NCBI GenBank assembly: GCA_026990885.1
Contig: JALXCO010000226.1
Span: forward strand, 1 to 13,166
Direction: 5' to 3'
DNA length: 13,166 nt
Origin: Desulfurococcales archaeon
Lineage (GTDB): Archaea; Thermoproteota; Thermoprotei_A; Sulfolobales; AG1
Part shown: positions 6,629 to 13,158 of the stretch, piece after piece
Layout: every line of letters starts with the position of its first letter
How positions within the stretch are numbered: position 1 is the first letter of the stretch
Translations under genes and position numbers: made by a program
Notes under the pieces: generated by a model
Database searches by the model: none
What the model was told of the DNA's origin: nothing
What the model saw: the letters and a program-made list of their open reading frames with translations, nothing else

Positions 6629-8369
6629 GGCCTGAACCCTGCTTATCGAGGCAGATATATGCACCCTTCAACCTTAGGAGGGACCTCCCCAGAATATGGA
6701 TTGCTGAAGCCGAAATAGCGAGGACTGGAAGGCCTATAAAGGCGATGTACGCGCCACGGGTTAGTGAGAGAAAGAACATGAATGCATCGCTCCAGTCCGG
6801 GAAGGGGAATCTCACCACTGGGCCATACACTATATATAGAGGCGCTGTATAGTAGAGCTGGAGAGTCAGAGCTGCTGAAGCTATCAGTAGAGCCTTGATA
6901 GCTGTCTTTAGCGGTTTGTTGGTTGGATTTGCTATATTGATCAGCCCCACGCATGCTCCAGTAACCAGGCTAGATACCAGTGTTGAGGCCAGGATCTTTG
7001 TGATGAACTCGTTGAAGGATTTGAGATCTGATAGGCTGTAGGGACCTCCTATAAGGCCATATATGATCCAGTAGGAGCCCTCAAACACAGCTATGGCAGC
7101 CGCCAGCTCTAGCAGTAGAGCCTTTAGCTTCTGGGACGCTCCAGAGCTTTGGGTGGCTAGATATAGAGCTATGAGGATCGTTAGGGCTAGGGGCAGAATG
7201 ACATATATTGATCTATACATATAGCCATCGCTATATAGCCTTCCAACGATTTCTCTGTATGCGGCCCACGGATCGCTACCTAGCTGCAGGCCAGACCTAT
7301 CTATCGAGGCAACAACACTTCTAGCTCGCTCTCTCGAGGCCTCGCTATACGCCTCCATGATGCTCTCAGGCACATCAAAGCCAGACTCCAGAACCCTGCC
7401 CATAGAGTGGGTAGGCAACCTCCAGCCCATAAGCATCGAGACCGTAGGAGCTATATCATGCTGCATGAATCTCTCGCTATAGACTCCAGGAACCGTGTTT
7501 GAGCCTATAAACAGGGCGAACACCCTTCTAACCTCATACTCCGGCCCGCCATGGTGCCCACCTATCTTGAACCCATGGTCGTTGACTATAATAATCAGCG
7601 TGTCCCTAGCCATGTCTATGGATTCCAGCTCCTCGATAAAGCTTAGGGTCTGCTCCACTATATTGATTATCGTGTTATTATACTCCTCGCTTCCTCCACC
7701 GCTGCTATGGCCCATGAGATCCGTATCCGATATACCTATCCATAGAAATGCTTTTTCACCGTTCCCGACCGCTGACCTAAATAAATCGATCCCTCTAGCA
7801 AGGGCGTTGCCCCCGTGCCCAGCACCATCAGGGATCTCTATACACGAGTCTATCAGTGAGGAGAACATACTGGCTATCGAGCTGTCTCCTGAGCACAGGA
7901 TTTTGAGGCCGTTCTCTTTAGCTATCTTAACTAGGCTGTCCACCCTGATCTCTCCGCTAAACTCGTTTGAGGATACCTCATTGATCTCTGGAGGCGATCC
8001 CGTGAGGATAGATGCCCTTCCAGGAAGCGAGTATGAGGGCATGTTGGTTAATCCATTGATGTAGAGAGCCCCCATCGACAGAAGTCTCTTGATCGGTTCA
8101 TGCTTGTCTGCTAGATCAAGTAGTATGTTGGTGCTTACCCCATCGTAGAGTATGAATATGATGTTCCTGTATACTGATGAATACCCGTTCGGGATCTTAG
8201 GCCCCTCAGGATTCAGCTCCAGGAGGTTATCGATGTACGGGTTCCTATAGCTGATCCATGAATTATAGCTGTTTAGTGAGATTGCGGCTGATATATAGCC
8301 TAGAAGAACTGTTGAGACAGCTACAGCTATCAGCAACACAGCTGATTCGAAGCCTGGTTTACCGTTCAT
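6621..8369 (-). CDS. Membrane-anchored alkaline-phosphatase-superfamily phosphodiesterase / phosphotransferase
   Basis: The 582-residue protein has a signal-anchor helix at about 10-30, a large extracytoplasmic domain, and about five C-terminal membrane helices (roughly 387-404, 416-440, 457-478, 490-515, 525-560). The domain shows the two-metal set of the type I phosphodiesterase/nucleotide pyrophosphatase family: LYDG with Asp76, SYSLPGRASILTG with probable nucleophile Ser114, DLMGH (Asp217, His221), NDHG (Asp264, His265) and GHHGG (His272). The layout, catalytic head plus polytopic tail, recalls GPI-ethanolamine-phosphate transferases (PIG-N/O/G), although those are much larger. It would hydrolyse or transfer a phosphodiester outside the membrane. 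As first gene of the operon ahead of glycerol-phosphate enzymes, it could release a glycerol-containing head group or act on phospholipid head groups; that is inference. A TATA-like box lies about 35 nt upstream. Confidence 0.8.
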   Translation of the reverse strand: MNGKPGFESAVLLIAVAVSTVLLGYISAAISLNSYNSWISYRNPYIDNLLELNPEGPKIPNGYSSVYRNIIFILYDGVSTNILLDLADKHEPIKRLLSMGALYINGLTNMPSYSLPGRASILTGSPPEINEVSSNEFSGEIRVDSLVKIAKENGLKILCSGDSSIASMFSSLIDSCIEIPDGAGHGGNALARGIDLFRSAVGNGEKAFLWIGISDTDLMGHSSGGGSEEYNNTIINIVEQTLSFIEELESIDMARDTLIIIVNDHGFKIGGHHGGPEYEVRRVFALFIGSNTVPGVYSERFMQHDIAPTVSMLMGWRLPTHSMGRVLESGFDVPESIMEAYSEASRERARSVVASIDRSGLQLGSDPWAAYREIVGRLYSDGYMYRSIYVILPLALTILIALYLATQSSGASQKLKALLLELAAAIAVFEGSYWIIYGLIGGPYSLSDLKSFNEFITKILASTLVSSLVTGACVGLINIANPTNKPLKTAIKALLIASAALTLQLYYTAPLYIVYGPVVRFPFPDWSDAFMFFLSLTRGAYIAFIGLPVLAISASAIHILGRSLLRLKGAYICLDKQGSGHG

Positions 8370-8400
8370 AACCCATGCACCGCGCTCCAGGGAGGCGCTC

Positions 8401-8408
8401 TATATTTA
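8401..8408 (-). promoter_or_regulatory. TATA-like box of the phosphodiesterase-AGPS operon
   Basis: On the minus strand this reads TAAATATA, centred about 35 nt before the ATG at 8369. That would place transcription start around 8378, a leader of roughly ten bases. A second TAAATAT copy lies 20 bp further upstream (8422-8428) and could serve instead, with a longer leader. Assigned by position and base composition only. Confidence 0.5.
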
Positions 8409-8471
8409 GTAGCTATTCTCCATATTTATCGATAGAAGCCTGATGTTTTAGACTGTATATAGTGTATTAAC

Positions 8472-8481
8472 TTTAATAAAT
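8472..8481 (+). promoter_or_regulatory. TATA-like box of the SCP2-alcohol dehydrogenase operon
   Basis: TTTAATAAAT, centred about 37 nt before the TTG start at 8514, predicts a leader of about ten bases. Another AT-rich run (TATATA, 8456-8461) is an alternative. The 144-bp region 8370-8513 between the two divergent operons holds only these signals and the short repeats listed under findings. Confidence 0.45.
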
Positions 8482-8513
8482 TCTCTAGCTCCAGAGTTAA
8501 TGGGTTCCCGACT

Positions 8514-8933
8514 TTGGGTAGAGATATAGTTTTCCCCAGCCCCCAATGGGCTGAGAAATACTGTATGGAGCTGAATAGATCCCAGCAGTACAGATCAGCG
8601 GCTCGAGGATGGGTGTGGCCCATACTTTTTATAGCCACAGATCTCCCTGACGAACTTAAAAGCATGTATCCATCAGGCAAGCCTGGGTTCATACTGGATC
8701 TCTACAACGGCGAGTGCAGGGGATATAGATTCTACAGCGACGCATCGCAGGCTTCAGCGCCGTTCGTGCTTTCAGCTAGATACAGCGACTGGATCGATAT
8801 AATATCGGGCAAAACCAACCCCATACTGGCGTTGATGAAGGGGAAAATACGGGTGTCTAGGGGCCAGATGGGGCTGATAGTTAGATACGCAAACGCCGCG
8901 GTTGAGATGGTTAAGGCTGCCCAGAGGGTATGA
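8514..8933 (+). CDS. SCP2 sterol-carrier-like lipid-binding protein
   Basis: The 139-residue protein is a single SCP2 domain. It opens with a short helix-forming segment (FPSPQWAEKYCMELN) and has the family core LDLYNGECRGYRF, then FVLSARYSDWIDIISGKTNP, ILALMKGKIRVSRGQMGL and a terminal helix. In SCP2 proteins this fold forms a hydrophobic tunnel that holds fatty acyl chains, sterols or other lipids. The MKGKIRV stretch is the usual lipid-binding hallmark. Start: TTG at 8514 is the only start codon between the conserved N-terminus and an in-frame TAG at 8460. There is no signal peptide, so it is cytosolic. The alcohol dehydrogenase starts 3 nt after its stop, so the two are co-transcribed. 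That pairing suggests the carried ligand is a lipid alcohol or aldehyde, which is inference. Confidence 0.85.
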   Translation: MGRDIVFPSPQWAEKYCMELNRSQQYRSAARGWVWPILFIATDLPDELKSMYPSGKPGFILDLYNGECRGYRFYSDASQASAPFVLSARYSDWIDIISGKTNPILALMKGKIRVSRGQMGLIVRYANAAVEMVKAAQRV

Positions 8934-8936
8934 GGG

Positions 8937-10001
8937 TTGAGAGCTGCAGTATTAGAGGAGTATGGCAAGCCCCTAAAGATAGTGGATATGGATAGGCCCA
9001 GGGCTGAAGGGAGCTCAGTAGTTATAAAGGTTTCCGGATGCGGTATATGCCACAGCGATATACATCTATGGAGAGGAGAGTTCTCATCGATTCTACCAAC
9101 AAACCTGCCTATAGTGCCGGGCCATGAAGCCTCGGGCGTTGTTGTTGATGTAGGCGACAACGTACCGCCGGAAATCCATCCTGGTCTGAAGGTGCTTGTG
9201 TACTGGTCATACTGCGAGCAGGACGATAGATATAGCGAGGTTGGTATGTATCAGCACTGCAGTATGAAGGCTCCTGCCGGGTTCCTTCTATACAACGGGT
9301 GCTACGCCGAATACATGCTTGTACCCCACTACAGGTATCTTGTACCTGCTGAGGGGCTCGAGGACCTCAGTAGCGCGGCTATATTGTCGTGTGCTGGAGC
9401 AACCGCCTATAACGCGGTTAAGAGGGCAGTCTCCCACGGTGTTGGCGAGGATGAGTACATAGCCATTGTAGGCCTGGGTGGGCTGGGTGTCTTGGCGTTT
9501 CAGCTAGCTAGGAGGCTCACCGGCTCAAGGATGGTTGGTGTCGATGTGAGGAGGGAGGCTGTCGAGAAAGCTCTAGAGGTGCTGGAGCCTTTTGAGGGCG
9601 ACTCTATAGTTGATGCGTCTAGATCCGATCCCAGAAGAAGCATTCTGGAAGCTACCGGGGGTAAAGAGATAAAGGTTGTGCTGGATTTCGTTGGCTCTCG
9701 GGGCTCTATCGAGACATATATGGATCTTCTAGCCCCAAGAGGGCTATACGTTATCGTGGGCCTGGGCTCCGTATATGGGCCAAGTATCCCTGTGCACCAC
9801 ATGGTTATTAGGGAGCTGTCTATATCCTCTGTATTCTACGGCTCGATCCACGATCTCAGATCAGTTGTGGACCTGGCCAGAAGAAAAGTAATAAACTATA
9901 GGGGATTCACCACAAAGATCACGCTGGACAGAGTTAATGAAGCCATAGAGAATCTCCATAGAGGCAGAGCCGTGGGTAGGCAGGTAATAGAGTTTCGATA
10001 G
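8937..10001 (+). CDS. adh: Zinc-dependent, NAD-type alcohol dehydrogenase (MDR family, Sulfolobus type)
   Basis: The 354-residue medium-chain dehydrogenase has catalytic zinc ligands Cys38 (GICHSD), His63-Glu64 (PGHEASG) and Cys152 (SCAGATAYNA). Its Rossmann motif is GLGGLG at 179-184, and Asp203 at the end of the second strand (GVDVR) favours NAD over NADP. Segments such as YAEYMLVPHYRYL and the C-terminal AVGRQVIEF closely resemble the characterised Sulfolobus solfataricus NAD alcohol dehydrogenase, which takes a broad range of alcohols. The structural-zinc lobe is reduced to Cys93 and Cys108 instead of four ligands. Start is TTG at 8937, with an AGAGGG motif about ten bases upstream inside the SCP2 gene. 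A separate biological substrate cannot be proved; with SCP2 next door a hydrophobic alcohol is plausible. Confidence 0.9.
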   Translation: MRAAVLEEYGKPLKIVDMDRPRAEGSSVVIKVSGCGICHSDIHLWRGEFSSILPTNLPIVPGHEASGVVVDVGDNVPPEIHPGLKVLVYWSYCEQDDRYSEVGMYQHCSMKAPAGFLLYNGCYAEYMLVPHYRYLVPAEGLEDLSSAAILSCAGATAYNAVKRAVSHGVGEDEYIAIVGLGGLGVLAFQLARRLTGSRMVGVDVRREAVEKALEVLEPFEGDSIVDASRSDPRRSILEATGGKEIKVVLDFVGSRGSIETYMDLLAPRGLYVIVGLGSVYGPSIPVHHMVIRELSISSVFYGSIHDLRSVVDLARRKVINYRGFTTKITLDRVNEAIENLHRGRAVGRQVIEFR

Positions 10002-10014
10002 GTACCAGCGCTAC

Positions 10015-10060
10015 ATTTATTCTAGTTATTAGTAGCGATACACAATACTCACATCGGGTG
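10015..10060 (+). promoter_or_regulatory. Possible moeA promoter and ribosome binding site
   Basis: The 64-bp gap after the alcohol dehydrogenase contains ATTTATT (10015-10021), which could act as a TATA box with a start near 10044, and CGGGTG (10055-10060) as a Shine-Dalgarno-like motif. The latter is five bases from the GTG at 10066 but only two from the TTG at 10063, which is why I prefer GTG. Read-through from the upstream operon is equally possible. Confidence 0.3.
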
Positions 10061-10065
10061 TCTTG

Positions 10066-11259
10066 GTGCTCATAGATCTAGAGGAGGCCCACAGAAGGAT
10101 CAGGGAAGCGGACTTTAGAGAGCCAAGCACCATAAAGCTGAAGACCCACGAGAGCCACGGAAAGATAATTGGGGAAGACATCAAGGCGCCTAAGGATATA
10201 CCCAGCCACCCAGTATCGGCTATGGATGGCTACGCCATAAATAGCAGGGATCTGGCTAGATACGGCAGGCTGAGGATTAAGGGAAAGATCTTTATAGGGG
10301 ACACGCCACCAGAGCTCAAGCCCGGAGAGGCATACTATATAGTTACTGGAGCCCCACTACCCTACGGCGCAGACTCCATAGTTAGGGTGGAGGCCTCCAG
10401 AGTGGAGAACGGGTATATAACCCCCGTCGAGAAGGTGTGGCCAGGCAAGGATGTTGTTTCACCAGGCGACGTGATTAGGGGTGGCATGTACCTCGCTAGA
10501 AGAGGGGATATTGCCGACCCCTACATGGTTTCCCTCCTACTCTACTCAGGAGTGTATGAGGTTCATGTCTATAGCTATAGCGTTGGGGTACTAGCCGTGG
10601 GTAGCGAGCTTGCGAGGTACGACTCGGTGGAGGATACAGGTGGGGCTGGATCTATGGAGACTAAAGTTGATAGCATATCCCCCCTGATAATTGGCTTGCT
10701 CAGCTTCGGCTTCCCAAAATACCTGGGTGTCTCGGTAGATAGCGGGGAATCCATATCCGAGGCCATATCATCGGCGTTAGCGGAGCTCTACTCAGTTATA
10801 ACTATAGGGGGGACCTCTGTCGGTGAGCGGGACCTCGTAAAGAAAGCCGTTAGAGAGCTGGGTGGGGAGCTGCTGTTTGAGGGTGTCAATGTTAATGTGC
10901 TGAAGAGAGGATCTATAGGTGTTGTGGATGGGAAGCCGATAGCCATGCTTCCGGGCCAGTGTGTCGCTGCCGCGGTCTTTTTCCATGAGTTCTACCTCCC
11001 TATAGTCTCTAGAGTTACTGGGTTGAGGCTTAATCTAGACGCTACTGGCGTTTTGGGCGAGGATGTGGAGGTGGTTAGGAAGATGGATAGCCTCTATCTA
11101 TTTAGGTATGGCGACGATGGTATGGTGTACCCCCTGAGGTGGGGTCCCGGGAGGTGCTTTGAGCTGGCTCAGGCATCCCTGTATGGGGTCTTGTCTAGGG
11201 GTAAGCTATATAGGAGGGGCTCTAAAGTTAGCTTGAGGAAATTGATTAGGTATGTCTAG
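10066..11259 (+). CDS. moeA: Molybdopterin molybdenumtransferase MoeA
   Basis: About 397 residues. Domain order is that of MoeA: PVSAMDGYAI (about 50-59) with the conserved Asp, VTGAPLPYGADSIVRVE near 94-110, VLAVGSELA near 176-184, GGTSVGERD near 249-257 (family GGVSVGE.D), LPGQCVAA near 296-303 (family LPGNPVSA) and a small C-terminal beta-barrel (MoeA domain IV). MoeA inserts molybdate (or tungstate in many archaea) into adenylated molybdopterin in the cytoplasm. No MoaB or PBP-type fusion follows the C-terminus. GTG at 10066 is chosen over TTG at 10063 for ribosome-binding-site spacing; the difference is one residue. The mobA start overlaps its stop by 8 nt, so the two are translationally coupled. 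Confidence 0.92.
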   Translation: MLIDLEEAHRRIREADFREPSTIKLKTHESHGKIIGEDIKAPKDIPSHPVSAMDGYAINSRDLARYGRLRIKGKIFIGDTPPELKPGEAYYIVTGAPLPYGADSIVRVEASRVENGYITPVEKVWPGKDVVSPGDVIRGGMYLARRGDIADPYMVSLLLYSGVYEVHVYSYSVGVLAVGSELARYDSVEDTGGAGSMETKVDSISPLIIGLLSFGFPKYLGVSVDSGESISEAISSALAELYSVITIGGTSVGERDLVKKAVRELGGELLFEGVNVNVLKRGSIGVVDGKPIAMLPGQCVAAAVFFHEFYLPIVSRVTGLRLNLDATGVLGEDVEVVRKMDSLYLFRYGDDGMVYPLRWGPGRCFELAQASLYGVLSRGKLYRRGSKVSLRKLIRYV

Positions 11260-11941
11260 GGCATATAGCGATATAGATGTAGCCGCTATAGTGCTTGCTG
11301 GGGGAGCCTCCAGCAGGTTTGGTGTGTATAAGTGTTTGTGGGATATAGATCTTAAGCCCATGCTTCTAAGAGTTGCCCATGCCCTAGATCACGGTATTGT
11401 CGTCGCTAAGAAAGGATACAGGTTTGACCGTGTTGAGGATCTGCTTCGTAGATCCGGCTTCAAGATAGTTTATGACGATACAGACAGCTATAACCCTATC
11501 CACGGTATAAGGGCCGGTATAGAGTATGTGGAATCCAAAAGAGTATTTATTGCCGCATGCGACTACCCATACCTCAGGATGGAGGTCCCCCGCTATCTCT
11601 GCTCAAAGGAGTTCGATGCGGTGGTCCCCTACGATATCGATATCCATGTTCTCCTCGGGTGCTATAGCTCAGACGCGTTGAGGATGCGGGTTCACAGTCT
11701 AGATAGACCGCTGGACATGCTGGGTGTGTTCTCCAATGTCTATCTCGTGGGTACTGAGGAGCTGAAGATGATCGATCCCTATTTGAGATCGTTGATAAAT
11801 GTGAACTACCCGAACTACGTATCTAGCTATAGATACGATATCTCGACATCCTCTATCGCTCTCTACAGTAGATATGAGGTGTCCGCTGTGGTGGGGAGGA
11901 TTAGATCTATGGCAAGGATGTTTGATCCCATGGAATATTAA
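11252..11941 (+). CDS. mobA: Molybdenum cofactor guanylyltransferase-like protein MobA
   Basis: The 229-residue nucleotidyltransferase has the MobA signature LAGGASSRFGVYKCL at 15-29 (GTP-binding loop and Lys), DDTDSYNPIHGIRAG near 75-89, ACDYPYL at 102-108 with the metal-binding Asp, and LINVNYPNY near 181-189, which matches the family's NiNtpeD segment. MobA attaches GMP to Mo-molybdopterin to make MGD; tungsten bis-MPT enzymes of some archaea do not need it, so its presence points to MGD-type enzymes. The segment that usually reads QPL..LY is HVLLGCY here, a mild divergence. The C-terminal 40 residues (after about 190) are an extension not typical of the short bacterial enzymes. It is coupled to moeA by an ATGTCTAG overlap. 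Confidence 0.85.
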   Translation: MSRAYSDIDVAAIVLAGGASSRFGVYKCLWDIDLKPMLLRVAHALDHGIVVAKKGYRFDRVEDLLRRSGFKIVYDDTDSYNPIHGIRAGIEYVESKRVFIAACDYPYLRMEVPRYLCSKEFDAVVPYDIDIHVLLGCYSSDALRMRVHSLDRPLDMLGVFSNVYLVGTEELKMIDPYLRSLINVNYPNYVSSYRYDISTSSIALYSRYEVSAVVGRIRSMARMFDPMEY

Positions 11942-11992
11942 TAAATTAATACCATGTGCCTAGAGGGCGGGCTAGGTTCTTGCCCACGATAG

Positions 11993-12033
11993 ATTATATT
12001 GAGGATATCTATGGAGCCAATATATAGGTGGTG
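11993..12033 (+). promoter_or_regulatory. TATA-like box and Shine-Dalgarno motif before the RHH-like gene
   Basis: ATTATATT (11993-12000) predicts transcription start near 12022. AGGTGGTG (12026-12033) is a good Shine-Dalgarno match six bases before GTG 12040. Together they favour GTG 12040 over GTG 12028 or 12031, which lie inside the motif. The remaining 86-bp gap after mobA holds only a weak GGGC/GCCC inverted repeat (near 11967-11985). Confidence 0.4.
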
Positions 12034-12039
12034 TCACTC

Positions 12040-12351
12040 GTGATTATAGTGAGGACCAAGCTTAATTCGGAGGACTATAAGCTGTTTAAGAATCTCTGTG
12101 AGAGCAATGGACTCACTATATATGAGTGCGTGAGAAGGGCTATCCTGACCTATATGCAGGTTGAGTACTCTAGGCATCCTCTAATTAGATCTGTTTCATC
12201 GAGCGGTAACGAGGATGGGGATAGCGATCTCGACAACTATAACGATCCCTTGGTTATAAACAAGTTTCTCTATGATCTCGATAGAAGGATCAATAATATA
12301 GAGAGCAAGCTGAGCATGCTTATCTATTCTTTAAATAGATCTAAAAAATAG
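12040..12351 (+). CDS. Small ribbon-helix-helix-like protein with C-terminal coiled coil (putative DNA-binding)
   Basis: About 103 residues from the GTG at 12040. The N-terminus (IIVRTKLNSEDYKLF, then a helix ending in GLTIYECVRRAILTYM) has the strand-helix-turn-helix pattern of CopG/Arc-type ribbon-helix-helix proteins, in which the first strand pairs in a dimer and contacts the DNA major groove. An acidic, serine-rich linker (about 45-65) follows. A C-terminal helix with heptad-like hydrophobics (FLYDLDRRINNIESKLSMLI) may be an oligomerising coiled coil. The positively charged tail is SLNRSKK. It stands alone, ending six bases before the convergent gene. A regulator role is an inference from fold pattern; target genes are unknown. 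Two extra GTG codons upstream would add up to four residues. Confidence 0.65.
   Translation: MIIVRTKLNSEDYKLFKNLCESNGLTIYECVRRAILTYMQVEYSRHPLIRSVSSSGNEDGDSDLDNYNDPLVINKFLYDLDRRINNIESKLSMLIYSLNRSKK
12343..12348 (-). terminator. Oligo-T terminator for the convergent minus-strand gene
   Basis: On the minus strand, TTTTTT lies about ten bases after the TAA of the gene at 12358-13128, as expected for archaeal intrinsic termination at T-runs. It falls inside the end of the opposing small gene. No stem-loop is needed or seen. Confidence 0.4.
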
Positions 12352-12357
12352 CCAGGA

Positions 12358-13128
12358 TTACTCATATATATTGAGATCCAGCTCATTTATGAAGTCCATA
12401 TATTCACGGTCCCTTACAAGCTTCTGGTACGCCTCATCATAGTTTCTCGATGTAACAATGTATTCGCCAAGGTATCTAGCTATGAATCCAGCTATATCCT
12501 CTATTCTATCCAGCGGTATCTCGCCATCAAGCAGCAGGTCTAGAAGCTCTACTGGTGTAGGTATGAGCGGCTTCTTGGCGAGTAGCTTTCTGTGTGTTTT
12601 TAGTGTTTTCAGAGCGTTTTTGAAGAGCTTGTACTCGTCCAGGATTATTAGATCGTTGCCTCTCACAGATTTAAGTATGTCTGTCTGGTCGTCTCTAGAT
12701 CTATATATCTTGATCCATTCAACAGGCTTAACCCCTCTACCGCCAGTGATCCTGTATCTGAGAACAAGCTCAGCCAGTCTATAGCCTATCTCCTGGGATC
12801 TAATATAGCTCTGATCACTGAGATAGCAGTTGAGGTCCTTATGCGGGTAACGATTAGCCATCTGGGAGATCTTGACTAGAAGCTCCCTCCACACCCTTAG
12901 GTGGGCCCTCCCCATATATCTCAAGGCTATATCGTTGAGGTCGCGGAAAACAGTATCGCTATCCCTCAGGCTGGCCAGAGCTATCTCATAGCATAGGTTC
13001 CTCGGCAGGGGCAACGCTATTGTATCAACATGCTCTAGATAGCTGTCCAGAAGCTCCGTTACCCTATGCACAGCAGACTCTATAAAGGGCATTCCAACAA
13101 CGAGCTTGTCTTGGGTCATGACCAGCAT
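12358..13128 (-). CDS. Hypothetical archaeal protein, no recognised family
   Basis: The 256-residue protein is not one I recognise. The N-terminus alternates strand and helix: KLVVGMPF, an amphipathic helix, then DTIALPLP, and a helix. The middle is largely helical and charged. A segment near 158-165 (DLIILDEY) looks like a buried strand ending in acidic residues. The C-terminal third (from about 185) is helical and ends ARYLGEYIVTSRNYDEAYQ. The strand-helix-strand opening and the late RN-containing helix faintly recall TraB/PrgY-type proteins, but I see none of their catalytic-looking His/Glu motifs, so I do not assign it. There is no signal peptide or membrane helix. ATG 13128 fits a leaderless start 26 bp from a TATA-like box; ATG 13119 is an alternative. 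It is convergent with the RHH-like gene, and its own upstream neighbour lies outside the window. Confidence 0.7.
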   Translation of the reverse strand: MLVMTQDKLVVGMPFIESAVHRVTELLDSYLEHVDTIALPLPRNLCYEIALASLRDSDTVFRDLNDIALRYMGRAHLRVWRELLVKISQMANRYPHKDLNCYLSDQSYIRSQEIGYRLAELVLRYRITGGRGVKPVEWIKIYRSRDDQTDILKSVRGNDLIILDEYKLFKNALKTLKTHRKLLAKKPLIPTPVELLDLLLDGEIPLDRIEDIAGFIARYLGEYIVTSRNYDEAYQKLVRDREYMDFINELDLNIYE

Positions 13129-13150
13129 TTTTTATTTGTTATAAAGAGGG

Positions 13151-13158
13151 TTTAAATA
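13151..13158 (-). promoter_or_regulatory. Archaeal BRE/TATA promoter of the hypothetical gene
   Basis: On the minus strand this reads TATTTAAA, preceded by an A-rich BRE-like ATAAAG. The box centre is about 26 bp from the ATG at 13128, which predicts a leaderless mRNA. A second box, CTTTATAA (13139-13146), would instead place the start near the ATG at 13119. Confidence 0.55.

Noticed and set aside
6985..7030. GTGATGA followed by CTGA about 30 nt later, as in a C/D box sRNA
   Set aside because: No internal D'/C' pair is visible and the stretch is antisense to the coding sequence of the membrane phosphodiesterase, so it is probably chance.
8732..9160. Long open frame antisense to the SCP2 and alcohol dehydrogenase genes
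   Set aside because: It overlaps two well-supported genes, its composition is Ser/Thr/Pro-rich as expected of a shadow frame, and it shows no recognisable motif.
11967..11985. GGGC/GCCC inverted repeat after mobA as a terminator or riboswitch
   Set aside because: The stem is only four to five base pairs with no following T-run and no known riboswitch motif.
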